Source: Lachnospiraceae bacterium AB2028 | Lineage (GTDB): Bacteria > Bacillota > Clostridia > Lachnospirales > Lachnospiraceae | Direction: 5' to 3' | Assembly: GCA_000621425.1 (NCBI GenBank) | Contig: JHYJ01000003.1 | Location: 34,903-98,902, forward strand | Length of the DNA stretch: 64,000 bases | Part shown: positions 44,577 through 53,323 of the stretch, piece by piece | How positions within the stretch are numbered: position 1 is the first letter of the stretch | Layout of the letters: the number at the start of each line of letters is the position of its first letter | Position numbers and translations under genes: made by a program | Notes under the pieces: generated by a model | The model's input: only the letters and a program-made list of their open reading frames with translations | Told to the model about the DNA's origin: nothing | The model's database searches: none

Positions 44577-46062
44577 TCCACACTCCGATCATGTCCTCTA
44601 TCTCTGATCCAACCTGGTCAAGCACATCCTTTGTTTCATCATGCATTTTCTGGGGGTTCATTTTCCGGTAGAACTTAAGGCTTGATGTACCGGTCTGTCC
44701 TAAAAGCTTCGCTATCGTCATATCATCTATGTGCAGTTCTGTCATCTTCCTTGCGTATGTGTGACGCATAAGGTGAGTTCCTACCCTAAACAGGTCCCCA
44801 TGATCATCCCGAAGATCGTTTTCTGTTATGATCTTTCCAAGGACATACTTTATCCTGGCATACGGCATAGGCTTTTCAGGATTACTTTCATTCACAAAGA
44901 CATACTCAGTCTCCCCGAACCTTTCCGTAGTATATTCAATCGACCTATCTAACAGTGCCTTAATGTCTTTGCTTAACGCTTTCGTGAAAGTCTTGTGTGT
45001 TTTTATCTGATATATGCTTATCACATCTGCCCCCCTCCGGCTCTTCCCTATGGCATCACGCTTAATTGTAAGAGTCTCGGATATGCGTGTCCCTAACATC
45101 TGGTGGACAAGAAGTGCCCTTGCAGTCTGTTCATCCGCATGGGATATTATTGCATTGTTAAGGCGTGTGATCTCAGCGTCACTGTATGACCGGTATATCC
45201 TCTCAGGCCTTCTTCCAAAGTCACTGCTAATGAACAGGCTTTCAAGCACCGGAGCTTCCAATACCATGCCGGCGGTCAGGAGCACACCCTTTAAGTGGTA
45301 CAGATCCTTTGAATAGTCTTTCCGTCCTGTCGCTTCCGTATTCGTATGAAATAGATAGTCTTCTATAAGAGTCCGGTCTATCATTGCAAGGGATACTTTC
45401 TCCGGATTTTCGGATTTAAGCCATTTTGAAAACCTTTTTACGGCAGTCATTTCAGCACACACTGTCCCAAGCGTCTTTTCCCTAAGGTGAAGCCGCATTA
45501 CTTTCTTGACTTCCTCCCGTATCCCAGGCTGGCATATCCTCTTGAAATTTATGCTTTTCGCATGGCCTGCCGGATTATAGTCCACTGGTATATCAAGTTT
45601 ATCTATCACCCATACATCACCATCAAAACCGCCTGACTCTTCATCCCTATGGAAATACCCATGCAGGTTCCTGACATATGTTATTAACGGTGCCACCACA
45701 GTCTTGTCCCTTCCGTTCTCAGGTCTTTTCTTAATACGGAAACACTTATGTCCCTTTTTCATAAGCCACTTCCTGCATCCATTTTCAAGTTCATCAATTT
45801 CCATTTTCTTTACGGACACCATATCCGGAAACATGTCCTTAACAACCTTGCAGAACTGGTTATAGGAATCAAGCTCAAGCCTTGTACTTCCAAGAGATAT
45901 CACACTTCCCCTATGCATGATGTACTCTTCCAGTTCTTTCCTTAGCTCCATGCTTTCAAGCTTTTCCAGATCGAACCCACGCTCCGGCCTTACAAGCTTA
46001 TTTTCTTTCTGTTCCTTTGTAGCATTCTTGTAGCACTCAAGATCCATTATCCGTATGACCAT
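44560..46062 (-). CDS. Tyrosine recombinase 3 of a Tn554-like set
   Basis: 500 residues. The C-terminal catalytic domain has Arg in MLGTRISETL, HLMRHTYAR (His-x-x-Arg), LLGQTGTSSLKFYRK with the nucleophile Tyr; the usual second His (GH) is replaced by Gln. Such His-to-other changes occur in some active tyrosine recombinases. The N-terminal half is a long core-binding region with a Lys-rich linker. It starts six bases after recombinase 2. In Tn554 itself there are only two tyrosine recombinases, so this is an extra member. Confidence 0.85.
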   Translation of the reverse strand: MVIRIMDLECYKNATKEQKENKLVRPERGFDLEKLESMELRKELEEYIMHRGSVISLGSTRLELDSYNQFCKVVKDMFPDMVSVKKMEIDELENGCRKWLMKKGHKCFRIKKRPENGRDKTVVAPLITYVRNLHGYFHRDEESGGFDGDVWVIDKLDIPVDYNPAGHAKSINFKRICQPGIREEVKKVMRLHLREKTLGTVCAEMTAVKRFSKWLKSENPEKVSLAMIDRTLIEDYLFHTNTEATGRKDYSKDLYHLKGVLLTAGMVLEAPVLESLFISSDFGRRPERIYRSYSDAEITRLNNAIISHADEQTARALLVHQMLGTRISETLTIKRDAIGKSRRGADVISIYQIKTHKTFTKALSKDIKALLDRSIEYTTERFGETEYVFVNESNPEKPMPYARIKYVLGKIITENDLRDDHGDLFRVGTHLMRHTYARKMTELHIDDMTIAKLLGQTGTSSLKFYRKMNPQKMHDETKDVLDQVGSEIEDMIGVWSGRKR

Positions 46063-46068
46063 ATGTCC

Positions 46069-48003
46069 TTATCCCTTATTCCCGATCTTCTCAAAGTATT
46101 CACGGCTGGCATCCATAACCAGTCTGTCCGCATGGTCTATGTACTGTTTTGTCATGTTCTCGTCATTATGCCCCATGTAGTCCCTTATCACCTGGACTGC
46201 AACGCCTGCCATGTAGAGCCTTGTCCCCACTCCGTGTCTGTATCCGTGTGCCCGGAAGTTATACTCTTCCCTGCTTACCCCGGCACTTTCAAGAGCCTGC
46301 TTCATCTGTTTGCTGAATGTCCCCGGATCATACGCACGCACTCCGTCACGCTTTGTGAATACGAACTCGTCATTTTTCTTTCCGATCCGCTCTATGTATT
46401 CAGTCATAACCCTGTACAGTTCTATGGGTATCGGTATCACCTTTTCCTTTTTCATCTTGTACTGGCATATCCTCATGAACGCTTTTCCGTTTTCAAGGCT
46501 GTACGCATCTGCCTTTATCGTGCATATCTCGTTTATGCGGCTGCCTGTCGCCCATAGGTTAAGGAACATTAATCTTAAATGCTCCGGTGCATCAACAAGT
46601 GCATCAACAACTTTATTCTTATCCTCTTCGGATACGGAAAGGTCATGGTGTGAGTTCCTGCATTTCTTCAGATAATATGATCCCGTCACCTTTGGCTTTT
46701 CCGCCCTGCCGGTAACTGACAGATAGTTCCAGAACCGGAACACGCTTACTATCCCTTTATTGAAAGTCTGCGGCAGTATTTCCTTTTTCCCAAGATAGTC
46801 GGCATAGGCATCCATTACATCCCTTCCGATACCACAAACCTTTATGCCTTCCGTATCACAGAACAGCAGGAACTCCTTCACCTCGTAGTACTGTGCCCTG
46901 ATGTTTTCAACGGCCATGTTCGTAAGTCCAAGCTCATACCTTACATATGCCTTGAACATCTCTCTGTTTTCATTATCACGCACCTGCCAGAACGAAAGCC
47001 TGGACACCGGGCGGGCCGGGTTCATGCGGTCATGCTTGAAATCAAACCGTTCAAGGAACCATGACGATGCATCCCACCTTGTTTTTCTGTCATTACAGAA
47101 AAGAAATCTCTGTGCTATGTTCACTATCTGGATGTATTCATTCTCTTTCGTTCCGGCATGCCCTACAATGCTTTCCCTATATCCCAGCATGTCTTCAGCA
47201 TCCATAAGTTCGATATCCGTTATCTTATGCCCTATGCAATACCTGAAGAACCGGTTGAGCGGCAACAGGTACATGTCATGACGGAGCTTAAGGTTCTTCT
47301 GCTCACAGAACACCCAGTTGAGCACATCAACCATCTGCCTGCAAACAGTCTCGGATGCAGCGGCCGTGAAATCATAGACAAGCTCGCTTTTATCCTGCCA
47401 GTAATACATGCTCATTGCCGTATCATAATCAGGGTGGTAGCAAAGGAACAGTTTCTTTCCGTCATACTTAAGCTCATGCTGCACAAAAGGCTTTGAACCG
47501 TTTTCTTCCTTTATCGCCTTAAGCTTAAGTTTATCCATTCCCTTTAGGTATTCTGCAGCTTTCTTTTCCGATACTGTAAGGTAAAGGTATTGCTCAAACT
47601 TTTCCCTATGTCCGTATTCAATCCTATCTATCCCTCCTATTCCGTTTTCCATAAGGAACAGTCCTATCTTGTTACGCATGCACCTGTCCAGATCACCGTT
47701 TAAAATAACTCCGTCACGGATCTCAGGATAATCATCCATAAGGAAATACATGACGAACGGTTCAATTGAGTTTAAGTAAGTCCTTTTCTGGGCACCTGAC
47801 AGTTCTTGTGAGTTCTTTACATGCATTCGGTATCTATGCTTTATTTCATCCGTGACACTTTCAAGCGAAAATATCCCTTCCCTTACAAGGAACGACATGA
47901 CAAAATCCCTCTGCCTTCCGCACACAGTAGGACACTTATCCATCTGTTCCTTTAGCTCTTCCCTTCCGTCTTTCTTTTTAAGGATCGACCTTACGGCTGA
48001 CAT
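46069..48003 (-). CDS. Tyrosine recombinase 2, TnpB-like (Tn554 type)
   Basis: 644 residues, close to the ~630 of Tn554 TnpB. Catalytic residues: Arg in LWATGSRINEICTIKADA, HGYRHGVGTRLY (His-x-x-Arg), MGHNDENMTKQYIDH with His and the nucleophile Tyr. A long N-terminal region carries several putative DNA-binding helices. It starts 15 bases after recombinase 1. All catalytic positions look intact. Confidence 0.88.
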   Translation of the reverse strand: MSAVRSILKKKDGREELKEQMDKCPTVCGRQRDFVMSFLVREGIFSLESVTDEIKHRYRMHVKNSQELSGAQKRTYLNSIEPFVMYFLMDDYPEIRDGVILNGDLDRCMRNKIGLFLMENGIGGIDRIEYGHREKFEQYLYLTVSEKKAAEYLKGMDKLKLKAIKEENGSKPFVQHELKYDGKKLFLCYHPDYDTAMSMYYWQDKSELVYDFTAAASETVCRQMVDVLNWVFCEQKNLKLRHDMYLLPLNRFFRYCIGHKITDIELMDAEDMLGYRESIVGHAGTKENEYIQIVNIAQRFLFCNDRKTRWDASSWFLERFDFKHDRMNPARPVSRLSFWQVRDNENREMFKAYVRYELGLTNMAVENIRAQYYEVKEFLLFCDTEGIKVCGIGRDVMDAYADYLGKKEILPQTFNKGIVSVFRFWNYLSVTGRAEKPKVTGSYYLKKCRNSHHDLSVSEEDKNKVVDALVDAPEHLRLMFLNLWATGSRINEICTIKADAYSLENGKAFMRICQYKMKKEKVIPIPIELYRVMTEYIERIGKKNDEFVFTKRDGVRAYDPGTFSKQMKQALESAGVSREEYNFRAHGYRHGVGTRLYMAGVAVQVIRDYMGHNDENMTKQYIDHADRLVMDASREYFEKIGNKG

Positions 48004-48018
48004 CTGCTTTTATCCCCC

Positions 48019-49131
48019 TTACAGCAGTTTCCTTATGTCATACAGCGAACTGTTTTCTTCATAGTATTTTTCTGCAGCCGTTTCCAGTTCCTCGTCCGAC
48101 ACATTCAAATATACTTCCGTTGTCCTTATGCTCCTATGCCCCAGTGCGGTGCTTATCTCAAGTATGTCCCACCCTGCTTTCCTCCGTTCATTTGCAAAGT
48201 AGTGGCGGATCATATGCGGTGTGGTCTCTATGCCGGTATTCTTCTTAAGTATCCTGAGCATTGAATACACCGCATCCACGCTCATTGCTTCCCCTGCCGA
48301 CTTCCCATGAAGCGTTATGAAAAGGTATTCCGTCTGGCTTAACAGCTCTGCATTTTCTGCTAAATATCCTTGTATCATTTCAAGCGTATTCCTGCTAAAA
48401 TACGCGTTCCGGTATTCGGCATTTTTCGCCCTTGCCTTATTCGTATTGCCTTCCCTGAACCGCACCTTTATTGCCTGCCTCTCATAGTCGATATCCTTCA
48501 CATAGTTCACGCCCAAAAGCTCGCCTATCCTCATTCCGGTCTCTGCCAAAAGCATCAGTATAAGACGGTCTCGTAGGCACGCACACGAATCCAGCAGTAT
48601 TGAAAGGCTGTCGCTATCCATTTCCCTGCTCTTATGTTCGTTCTGGGGAAGATAGCCGTTGAAGTGCATTACCATTCTCTTGAAACGGACACCCACATCA
48701 TTTATGTACGAAGCTTCTTTTTCGGTCAGCACCTTAAGGTCCCCGCCAGTTTTTTCATCAAGCCCCACAAACTGAAAGAACCTGAAAACTGCTGACAGAT
48801 AGGTGTTGCATGTGTTGTTTTTCGGAAGCTTGACCTTATTGCAGTGCCTTCCGTTTTTTAGCCACCCCAGGTAGTCCGAAAAGTGTTCAAACTGTTCAGC
48901 ATACGGCATATCAAAAACTTTCTGTATCGTAAGTTCCTTTTCGTTTAAAAACGACAGATAATATGACAGTGCCATTGCCGTAGATCTTACCGTGTTCGGT
49001 GAAAGATGCTCGTTCATCTTATGCTTAAGGTAACGCGAAGAAACCGGTTCCAGCTTAAGCGTTTCCGCATCAGTTATCCAGAACACCTCCTTTCCGTTAT
49101 TCATGCTGCTTTCCACAAAATACCTGCCCAT
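48019..49131 (-). CDS. Tyrosine recombinase 1, TnpA-like (Tn554 type)
   Basis: 370 residues, similar to Tn554 TnpA (about 360). It shows a SAM-like core-binding domain, then Arg in LAETGMRIGELLGV, HMIRHYFANERRK, LGHRSIRTTEVYLNV with His and the nucleophile Tyr. First gene of the minus-strand recombination operon (1, 2, 3, TnpC-like). Its promoter lies in the 21-bp-spaced operator array shared with the divergent XRE regulator. Confidence 0.88.
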   Translation of the reverse strand: MGRYFVESSMNNGKEVFWITDAETLKLEPVSSRYLKHKMNEHLSPNTVRSTAMALSYYLSFLNEKELTIQKVFDMPYAEQFEHFSDYLGWLKNGRHCNKVKLPKNNTCNTYLSAVFRFFQFVGLDEKTGGDLKVLTEKEASYINDVGVRFKRMVMHFNGYLPQNEHKSREMDSDSLSILLDSCACLRDRLILMLLAETGMRIGELLGVNYVKDIDYERQAIKVRFREGNTNKARAKNAEYRNAYFSRNTLEMIQGYLAENAELLSQTEYLFITLHGKSAGEAMSVDAVYSMLRILKKNTGIETTPHMIRHYFANERRKAGWDILEISTALGHRSIRTTEVYLNVSDEELETAAEKYYEENSSLYDIRKLL

Positions 49132-49186
49132 TCTTTCCCTTTTTTAACCTGATCCGCTTATCCGTTTTTCGTTTTTTTGCTCTCCC

Positions 49187-49338
49187 AGTTTCATTTTAAA
49201 ATCTATTTTGAAACTCGTCAAGCCTATTTTGAAACTTTATGATTTTGTATTGAAACCTATAATGTAATTCAGTTTCATTTTTGTCTTGATTTTGAAATTT
49301 TTATATGATAAATTGAAATCACATATGAAACTGTTTCA
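49187..49338. promoter_or_regulatory. Operator array with exact 21-bp period
   Basis: TTGAAAC/T or its complement AGTTTCA begins at 49187, 49208, 49229, 49250, 49271, 49292 and 49313, that is, every 21 bp without exception. A perfect palindrome TGAAAC-T-GTTTCA (49326-49338) ends the array, 22 bases before the regulator start. A 21-bp spacing is two helical turns, so all sites face one side of DNA. It lies between the recombinase operon and the divergent XRE regulator and is probably bound by that regulator. Confidence 0.8.
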
Positions 49339-49359
49339 GTAACAGGAAAGGACGAAAAA

Positions 49360-50133
49360 ATGTCACGACCAGTACCCACTAGCCACGAATTTAACAAGGC
49401 TGAATTCAGCAGGCTTTTAAAGATTGCCCAGGGCGAACGCCAGCAGAAAGAATTCGCTGCTGATATCGGCATGAGCAAGTCATATCTAAACTGCTATATA
49501 TCCGGAAAAAAGGATAAGCCGTTAACACCTACAACGATTAAAAAAATACATGCAGCATCCGGTGAAAGGGTTACTCTCGAAGAACTCCTGACGGCATCCG
49601 GTTATGATCCGAAAAGGATCGATTTCGGTCCCAAAAAAACGCTCCATAATATGGACATAACGCCAGCAGACTTTAAAGCAATGGACCAAAAATATGATCG
49701 CCTTCTGGCTAAATTAAATGCCGTCACCGGCACTATAACAAACGCACTTGCATCCAGGGGATACAAATGGAGCGGGGCCACACGCAAAAGAGACTACTTT
49801 GACCTCCGCATCACCATGTACGATTCGCCCATAAACACATGGGGTTTCATTTACCTGGAAGATAAACTCGACGGCTTACCTTACTTTCCTGACCTGCAAC
49901 GGATTGCCGACTATGCAGCAGCCCTTCTTTTATCAATGGACGAATGCTGCCAGAAGACATCTTTCATCACATCAAATGCAGAAGTGTATGAAAATTTCAA
50001 AGAAACTCCGTTACCCGTCCTTGCACAGTACGCGTCAGTTATCCTGATCGATACTGACACTCTTACAGTGATTAAGGAAGAGCCGATAAAGACTTACCTT
50101 AAACACGATGAAAACACTCCGACTCTCATATGA
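49360..50133 (+). CDS. XRE-type helix-turn-helix regulator of the element
   Basis: 257 residues. The N-terminal ~75 form a Cro/CI-like helix-turn-helix (QKEFAADIGMSKSYLNCYISGKK). Residues about 100-257 are a mixed alpha/beta domain of unknown type, which could sense a ligand or oligomerise. It is divergent from the recombination operon, with the operator array between them, so it probably represses recombination and itself. An AGGAAAGG ribosome site precedes the ATG. Resembles lysogeny-type repressors in position rather than in the C-terminal sequence. Confidence 0.82.
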   Translation: MSRPVPTSHEFNKAEFSRLLKIAQGERQQKEFAADIGMSKSYLNCYISGKKDKPLTPTTIKKIHAASGERVTLEELLTASGYDPKRIDFGPKKTLHNMDITPADFKAMDQKYDRLLAKLNAVTGTITNALASRGYKWSGATRKRDYFDLRITMYDSPINTWGFIYLEDKLDGLPYFPDLQRIADYAAALLLSMDECCQKTSFITSNAEVYENFKETPLPVLAQYASVILIDTDTLTVIKEEPIKTYLKHDENTPTLI

Positions 50134-50198
50134 TCCGTACCCGGTTTATGCTAAAGACAGTTCGCCCAAAGACTGCCTCTTATAGCATTCCGGGTGCT

Positions 50199-50315
50199 GC
50201 CTTTGGCCGCTGCAAATGTTGTTCCTTGTAGCAGTGCTGCGTCAAGGCACGCAGGCTTTAAAAGCCTTGACCCTTACCCTGCCACAAGGAAGATTTGACA
50301 GCTAGGGCCAAAGGC
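50199..50315. other. Triple-nested inverted repeat
   Basis: Three pairs close one inside another: GCCTTTGGCC/GGCCAAAGGC (50199-50208, 50306-50315), CCTTGTAGCAG/CTGCCACAAGG (50224-50234, 50279-50289, one mismatch) and GTCAAGGC/GCCTTGAC (50241-50248, 50264-50271). The stretches between are also partly complementary, so the whole can fold as one long hairpin in DNA or RNA. Confidence 0.75.
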
Positions 50316-50585
50316 TTAGGGTGCTTTAGCACAAAGCCGCACCCCCATTCTTTCCCTTCCAAAAGGCCGGCAGTCCTTCCCCCTTAACCGGCCATTCCGG
50401 CACATGCATCCCGCATTAAAATCCGTCTTTCCTATCCTTCCCTAAATGTTCATTTCCGTTCAAAACCGGCTTACCGGATATGGCGTTTTTCGGCGATTTT
50501 CGTCAGTCGCAAGCACTGCCTGGTGGGGACACCGGCTGAAAAAACGCACATTCCGCTGAATCGGAATTTTTGCATTTTTTGACTC

Positions 50586-50601
50586 TTGGGGTGAACCCCA
50601 A
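50586..50601. other. Hairpin TTGGGG-TGAA-CCCCAA, possible oriT feature
   Basis: A perfect 6-bp (or 7-bp with a 2-base loop) dyad about 165 bases before the relaxase start. Relaxases often bind such a hairpin next to the nick site; the nick itself cannot be placed. Confidence 0.4.
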
Positions 50602-50764
50602 ACCCCCGGAAACTGACGCTTCGCTAAAAACTATTTTTTATAAAAACCGTTACTGCCGTACATGTCAAAACTGAAAAAAACGCCGGATGAAACACAAGGC
50701 TGTTTTCACGGATTTCACATACAGGTACGGCTGCAAAAACTTAAAAAAAGGAGATTGATAAGAT

Positions 50765-52138
50765 ATGGCATACTGTAAAATTCATCCAATTCGGGCAGAC
50801 ATTGAATCTGCAGTTGAATACATCTGCGACAGCGAAAAAACTGAAGATAAGATCTGGATAACCGCCCACGAATGTGCACCGGAAACTGCCGCCCTGGAAT
50901 TTGCTTTTTCTCTATCAGGAGCAAGGTCATCCGGGCCGATAAAAGGCTATCACCTGATCCAGTCTTTTCTTCCGGGAGAAGCTGATCCGGAGACTGCCCA
51001 CAAGATAGGAACAGAGCTTGCATCACGCATCCTGGGTGACGATTTTTCTTACATTGTAGCCACGCATACGAACCGCGACCACATGCACAACCACATCATT
51101 TTCTGTGCCGCCGACAATGTGCAGCACCGCAAATACCACGACTGCAAACAGTCGTACTATCACATCAGGAATGTCTCGGATGAACTGTGCGAACAGTACG
51201 GACTTTCCGTTATAAAGGATTACAAAAGCCAGGGGAAAACTTACAAGGAATGGATCGAAGAAAAACGCAAAAAATCATGGAAAACTGCAGTCCGTAATGA
51301 CATTGATTCTGCGGTCAGGAAAGCTATTACCTATGACGATTTCCTACGCATCATGAAAGATATGGGTTATGGGATAAAAGGCGAAGAACTTAATGTAAAA
51401 ACTCCCAAATACATCTCATTCCTTCCGCCCGGAAAGGACCGCTGGGTTCGCGGAAAAACTGCTACTCTCGGTGAAGAATTTACCCGTGAACGGATTGCTG
51501 AAAGGATCACGGAAAACTCACAGACAAAGAGTGCTGAAAGCCTTCTCGAAGATAACGCAAAGCTTATCACTCTTTCGGAAGAAACGCTTAAAAACAAGCC
51601 ATATCTTAAGCAGTGGGCGAGCCGGAAAAACCTGCAGGCTGCAGCAGAAATTTATACGCAGATCAGGCGTGCCGGATACGACTCTTTAGAAGACGCACTT
51701 GAACATCTCGCTGCATCAAAACAGCAGTCAAAAGATGCACACACGCTTGCTTCTGACCTTGACAAAAAAATGCGTCCTATGGCCAAAATAATCCGTTACG
51801 CTGAGCAGTACCAGGCTAATCTCCCGTACAAGCAGCGTTACGAAAAATCAAAGAATCCGGAGAAGTATTTCCAGTCTCACGAGACAGAAATCTCGCTATG
51901 TGACGGTGCCGCCTATTTGCTAAAAAAAGAAGGGATTGAGCCGGACAATATTGACCTGAATTCCCTTAGATCCGGCTATGCAGAAATGAACGAGCAGAAA
52001 CAGAATGCGCTGAAAGAATACAATGCGGTAAAGGAAGATATAAAGAAACTGGAAAAGCTCACTGATACGCTTGAACGTTATCTTGAAAGAGAAGAGCGTG
52101 GTCAGGTGCGCAGCGGTGGGAATGAGTCGTTGGCATAA
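50765..52138 (+). CDS. MOBP-type relaxase (MobA/VirD2 family)
   Basis: 457 residues. Relaxase domain in residues ~1-220: a candidate catalytic Tyr in AVEYICD near the start and the metal-binding motif ATHTNRDHMHNHIIF (HTN..DH.H.H). The C-terminal half is charged and helical, with a coiled coil around 395-440. The family nicks oriT and pilots DNA into a recipient using another element's secretion system. AAAAAAGGAGATTGATAAG precedes the ATG. No coupling protein or type IV secretion gene is present, so the element is at most mobilizable. Confidence 0.9.
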   Translation: MAYCKIHPIRADIESAVEYICDSEKTEDKIWITAHECAPETAALEFAFSLSGARSSGPIKGYHLIQSFLPGEADPETAHKIGTELASRILGDDFSYIVATHTNRDHMHNHIIFCAADNVQHRKYHDCKQSYYHIRNVSDELCEQYGLSVIKDYKSQGKTYKEWIEEKRKKSWKTAVRNDIDSAVRKAITYDDFLRIMKDMGYGIKGEELNVKTPKYISFLPPGKDRWVRGKTATLGEEFTRERIAERITENSQTKSAESLLEDNAKLITLSEETLKNKPYLKQWASRKNLQAAAEIYTQIRRAGYDSLEDALEHLAASKQQSKDAHTLASDLDKKMRPMAKIIRYAEQYQANLPYKQRYEKSKNPEKYFQSHETEISLCDGAAYLLKKEGIEPDNIDLNSLRSGYAEMNEQKQNALKEYNAVKEDIKKLEKLTDTLERYLEREERGQVRSGGNESLA

Positions 52139-52169
52139 TTTGTCAACCATTTATATTTAAATATAGTAC

Positions 52170-52202
52170 AACAGGCAGACCACCTCGGCCTGCCTGTTTT
52201 TA
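52170..52202 (+). terminator. Terminator after the relaxase gene
   Basis: AACAGGCAG/CTGCCTGTT stem (52170-52178 with 52190-52198) followed by TTTTTA. Confidence 0.85.
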
Positions 52203-52340
52203 TCATAATATAATTTTTATTATTAATATAATACTACACAGTTCTCTGTATAAAATATAACATGTAAGTACCTTTTTATCTTCATAATATATCTCATCAT
52301 CCCTGTAACATATCACAAGGTACAATATCAGAATATCTTT

Positions 52341-52631
52341 TTATAGATATCTACTTGTAATTTCCATGAATAACCTATTTGCTTCTAGAAATAACAAATA
52401 TTCATCACGGCATTTCGATCCCTTATCAAGTCCGCTCAAAACAGCATCAATTCTGCCATTTTGTTCGATAGTCTTGGTACGGCAATTATCAATTTCATCA
52501 ACAAATATGATAGCATGATCATTAAAGTTTGTCTCAAGGCTGTCAGTCATCCCTAGTACATGACGCTGACTATAAATCAAATCTCGTTGTTTCTTTCTTG
52601 TTGCACGACAAATACTCTGTTTGTCTGCCAT
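52341..52631 (-). CDS. Small protein of unknown function
   Basis: 96 residues from ATG 52631, preceded by the excellent site GAAAGGAGGTGAGATTACA. The frame stays open upstream through IS-like repeat sequence, but that part has no coding character. The protein is charged: SICRATRKKQRDLIYSQRH, then NDHAIIFVDEIDNCRTKTIEQNGRIDAVLSG. No known family recognised. It stands alone, facing the relaxase terminator. Confidence 0.6.
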   Translation of the reverse strand: MADKQSICRATRKKQRDLIYSQRHVLGMTDSLETNFNDHAIIFVDEIDNCRTKTIEQNGRIDAVLSGLDKGSKCRDEYLLFLEANRLFMEITSRYL

Positions 52632-52696
52632 TGTAATCTCACCTCCTTTCACCAAATCTCTTCTATCATAAATTGTGGTGAACATCATACCATAAT

Positions 52697-53011
52697 GTTT
52701 TGCTGAATATTCTCGTGCGGCGGAGCCGCCTGTCCGGTTTGGAGAGAGCCAGTCTTCCGGTTCAAGTGAGCCACCAGGAATCTTATGCCGCGAAAGGCTC
52801 TTTACACGAGTAGGCATATGATAGGCTGATACGCCTTGGCAAAACTGCCGTAGGCAATGGGCTTGCCTGCTTGCCACAAAAATTATATGCCGTGGAGGCT
52901 CGTGTCAAGAGCACCGTGGAATAATATTGCTGGTGGCTCTCCGCATCCGGAATGGTGGCTCTCAAACTCCGGACAGGTGGCTCAAACAGCCCCGGAGTAT
53001 TCAGTTTTGCA
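52697..53011. mobile_element. Empty pair of IS21-like ends or MITE
   Basis: The right end (52930-53011) and the reversed left end (52697-52777) align over about 80 bases: CTGGTGGCTC, CCGGA, TGGCTCT, CCGGACAGGyGGCTC, then a shared ATTCAG. The inner ~150 bases carry no transposase. Repeated GGTGGCTC/CCGGA words near ends recall the multiple end repeats of IS21-like elements; the family call is tentative. Confidence 0.55.
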
Positions 53012-53040
53012 AAAGACAATCAAAATATGCCTTACCTTTA

Positions 53041-53254
53041 CGTTTTAATTCTATTAATCACCGTTGAAATGTGTTCATCGCCATAATCACATAAGTATAT
53101 CCCATAATATATCGTTTTATTCTATCGTATCTAACTATGGGATACTCAAAATTCTCTTTTCCAGGAATAATAGACTCTATATTAGAAAATCATAAAACGT
53201 CTTAAATTTTTTTATCTTATCCTTTATAAGTAATATCAGAACCAAGTTATAGTG
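53041..53254 (-). pseudogene. Fragment of a NERD-domain gene
   Basis: This 214-bp stretch aligns to about 55160-55370, the 3' part of the NERD gene, for example CCCATAATAT, ATCGTAnCnAACTATnGGATACTCAAA and ATCCTTTATAAGT. Stops and indels break the frame. It shows that a duplicated NERD region flanked the radical SAM-peptide pair and has decayed. Confidence 0.75.
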
Positions 53255-53323
53255 TATTTTATGATTTTTTATCCTTACAATCCTTCTTTTTCAAATTACT
53301 TATTCTATTTTGTCATTTAATAA

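Larger units (their letters stand above)
50134..50764. other. Structured noncoding region, candidate oriT
   Basis: 630 bases between the regulator and relaxase genes. It contains a nested 117-nt hairpin (50199-50315), a GGGTGC/GCACCC hairpin (50319-50345), a GGCCGG/CCGGCC hairpin (50365-50393) and TTGGGG-TGAA-CCCCAA (50586-50601). No open frame of note. Position upstream of a relaxase gene favours an origin of transfer. Confidence 0.6.
52632..53323. other. Intergenic region with IS-like ends and a NERD gene fragment
   Basis: 692 bases holding an inverted-repeat structure (52697-53011) and a decayed gene fragment (53041-53254). The last 70 bases are AT-rich without visible features. Confidence 0.6.

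Noticed and set aside
52632..52877. N-terminal extension of the small protein at 52341
   Set aside because: The extension lies in IS-like repeat sequence; the strong ribosome site is at the internal ATG 52631.
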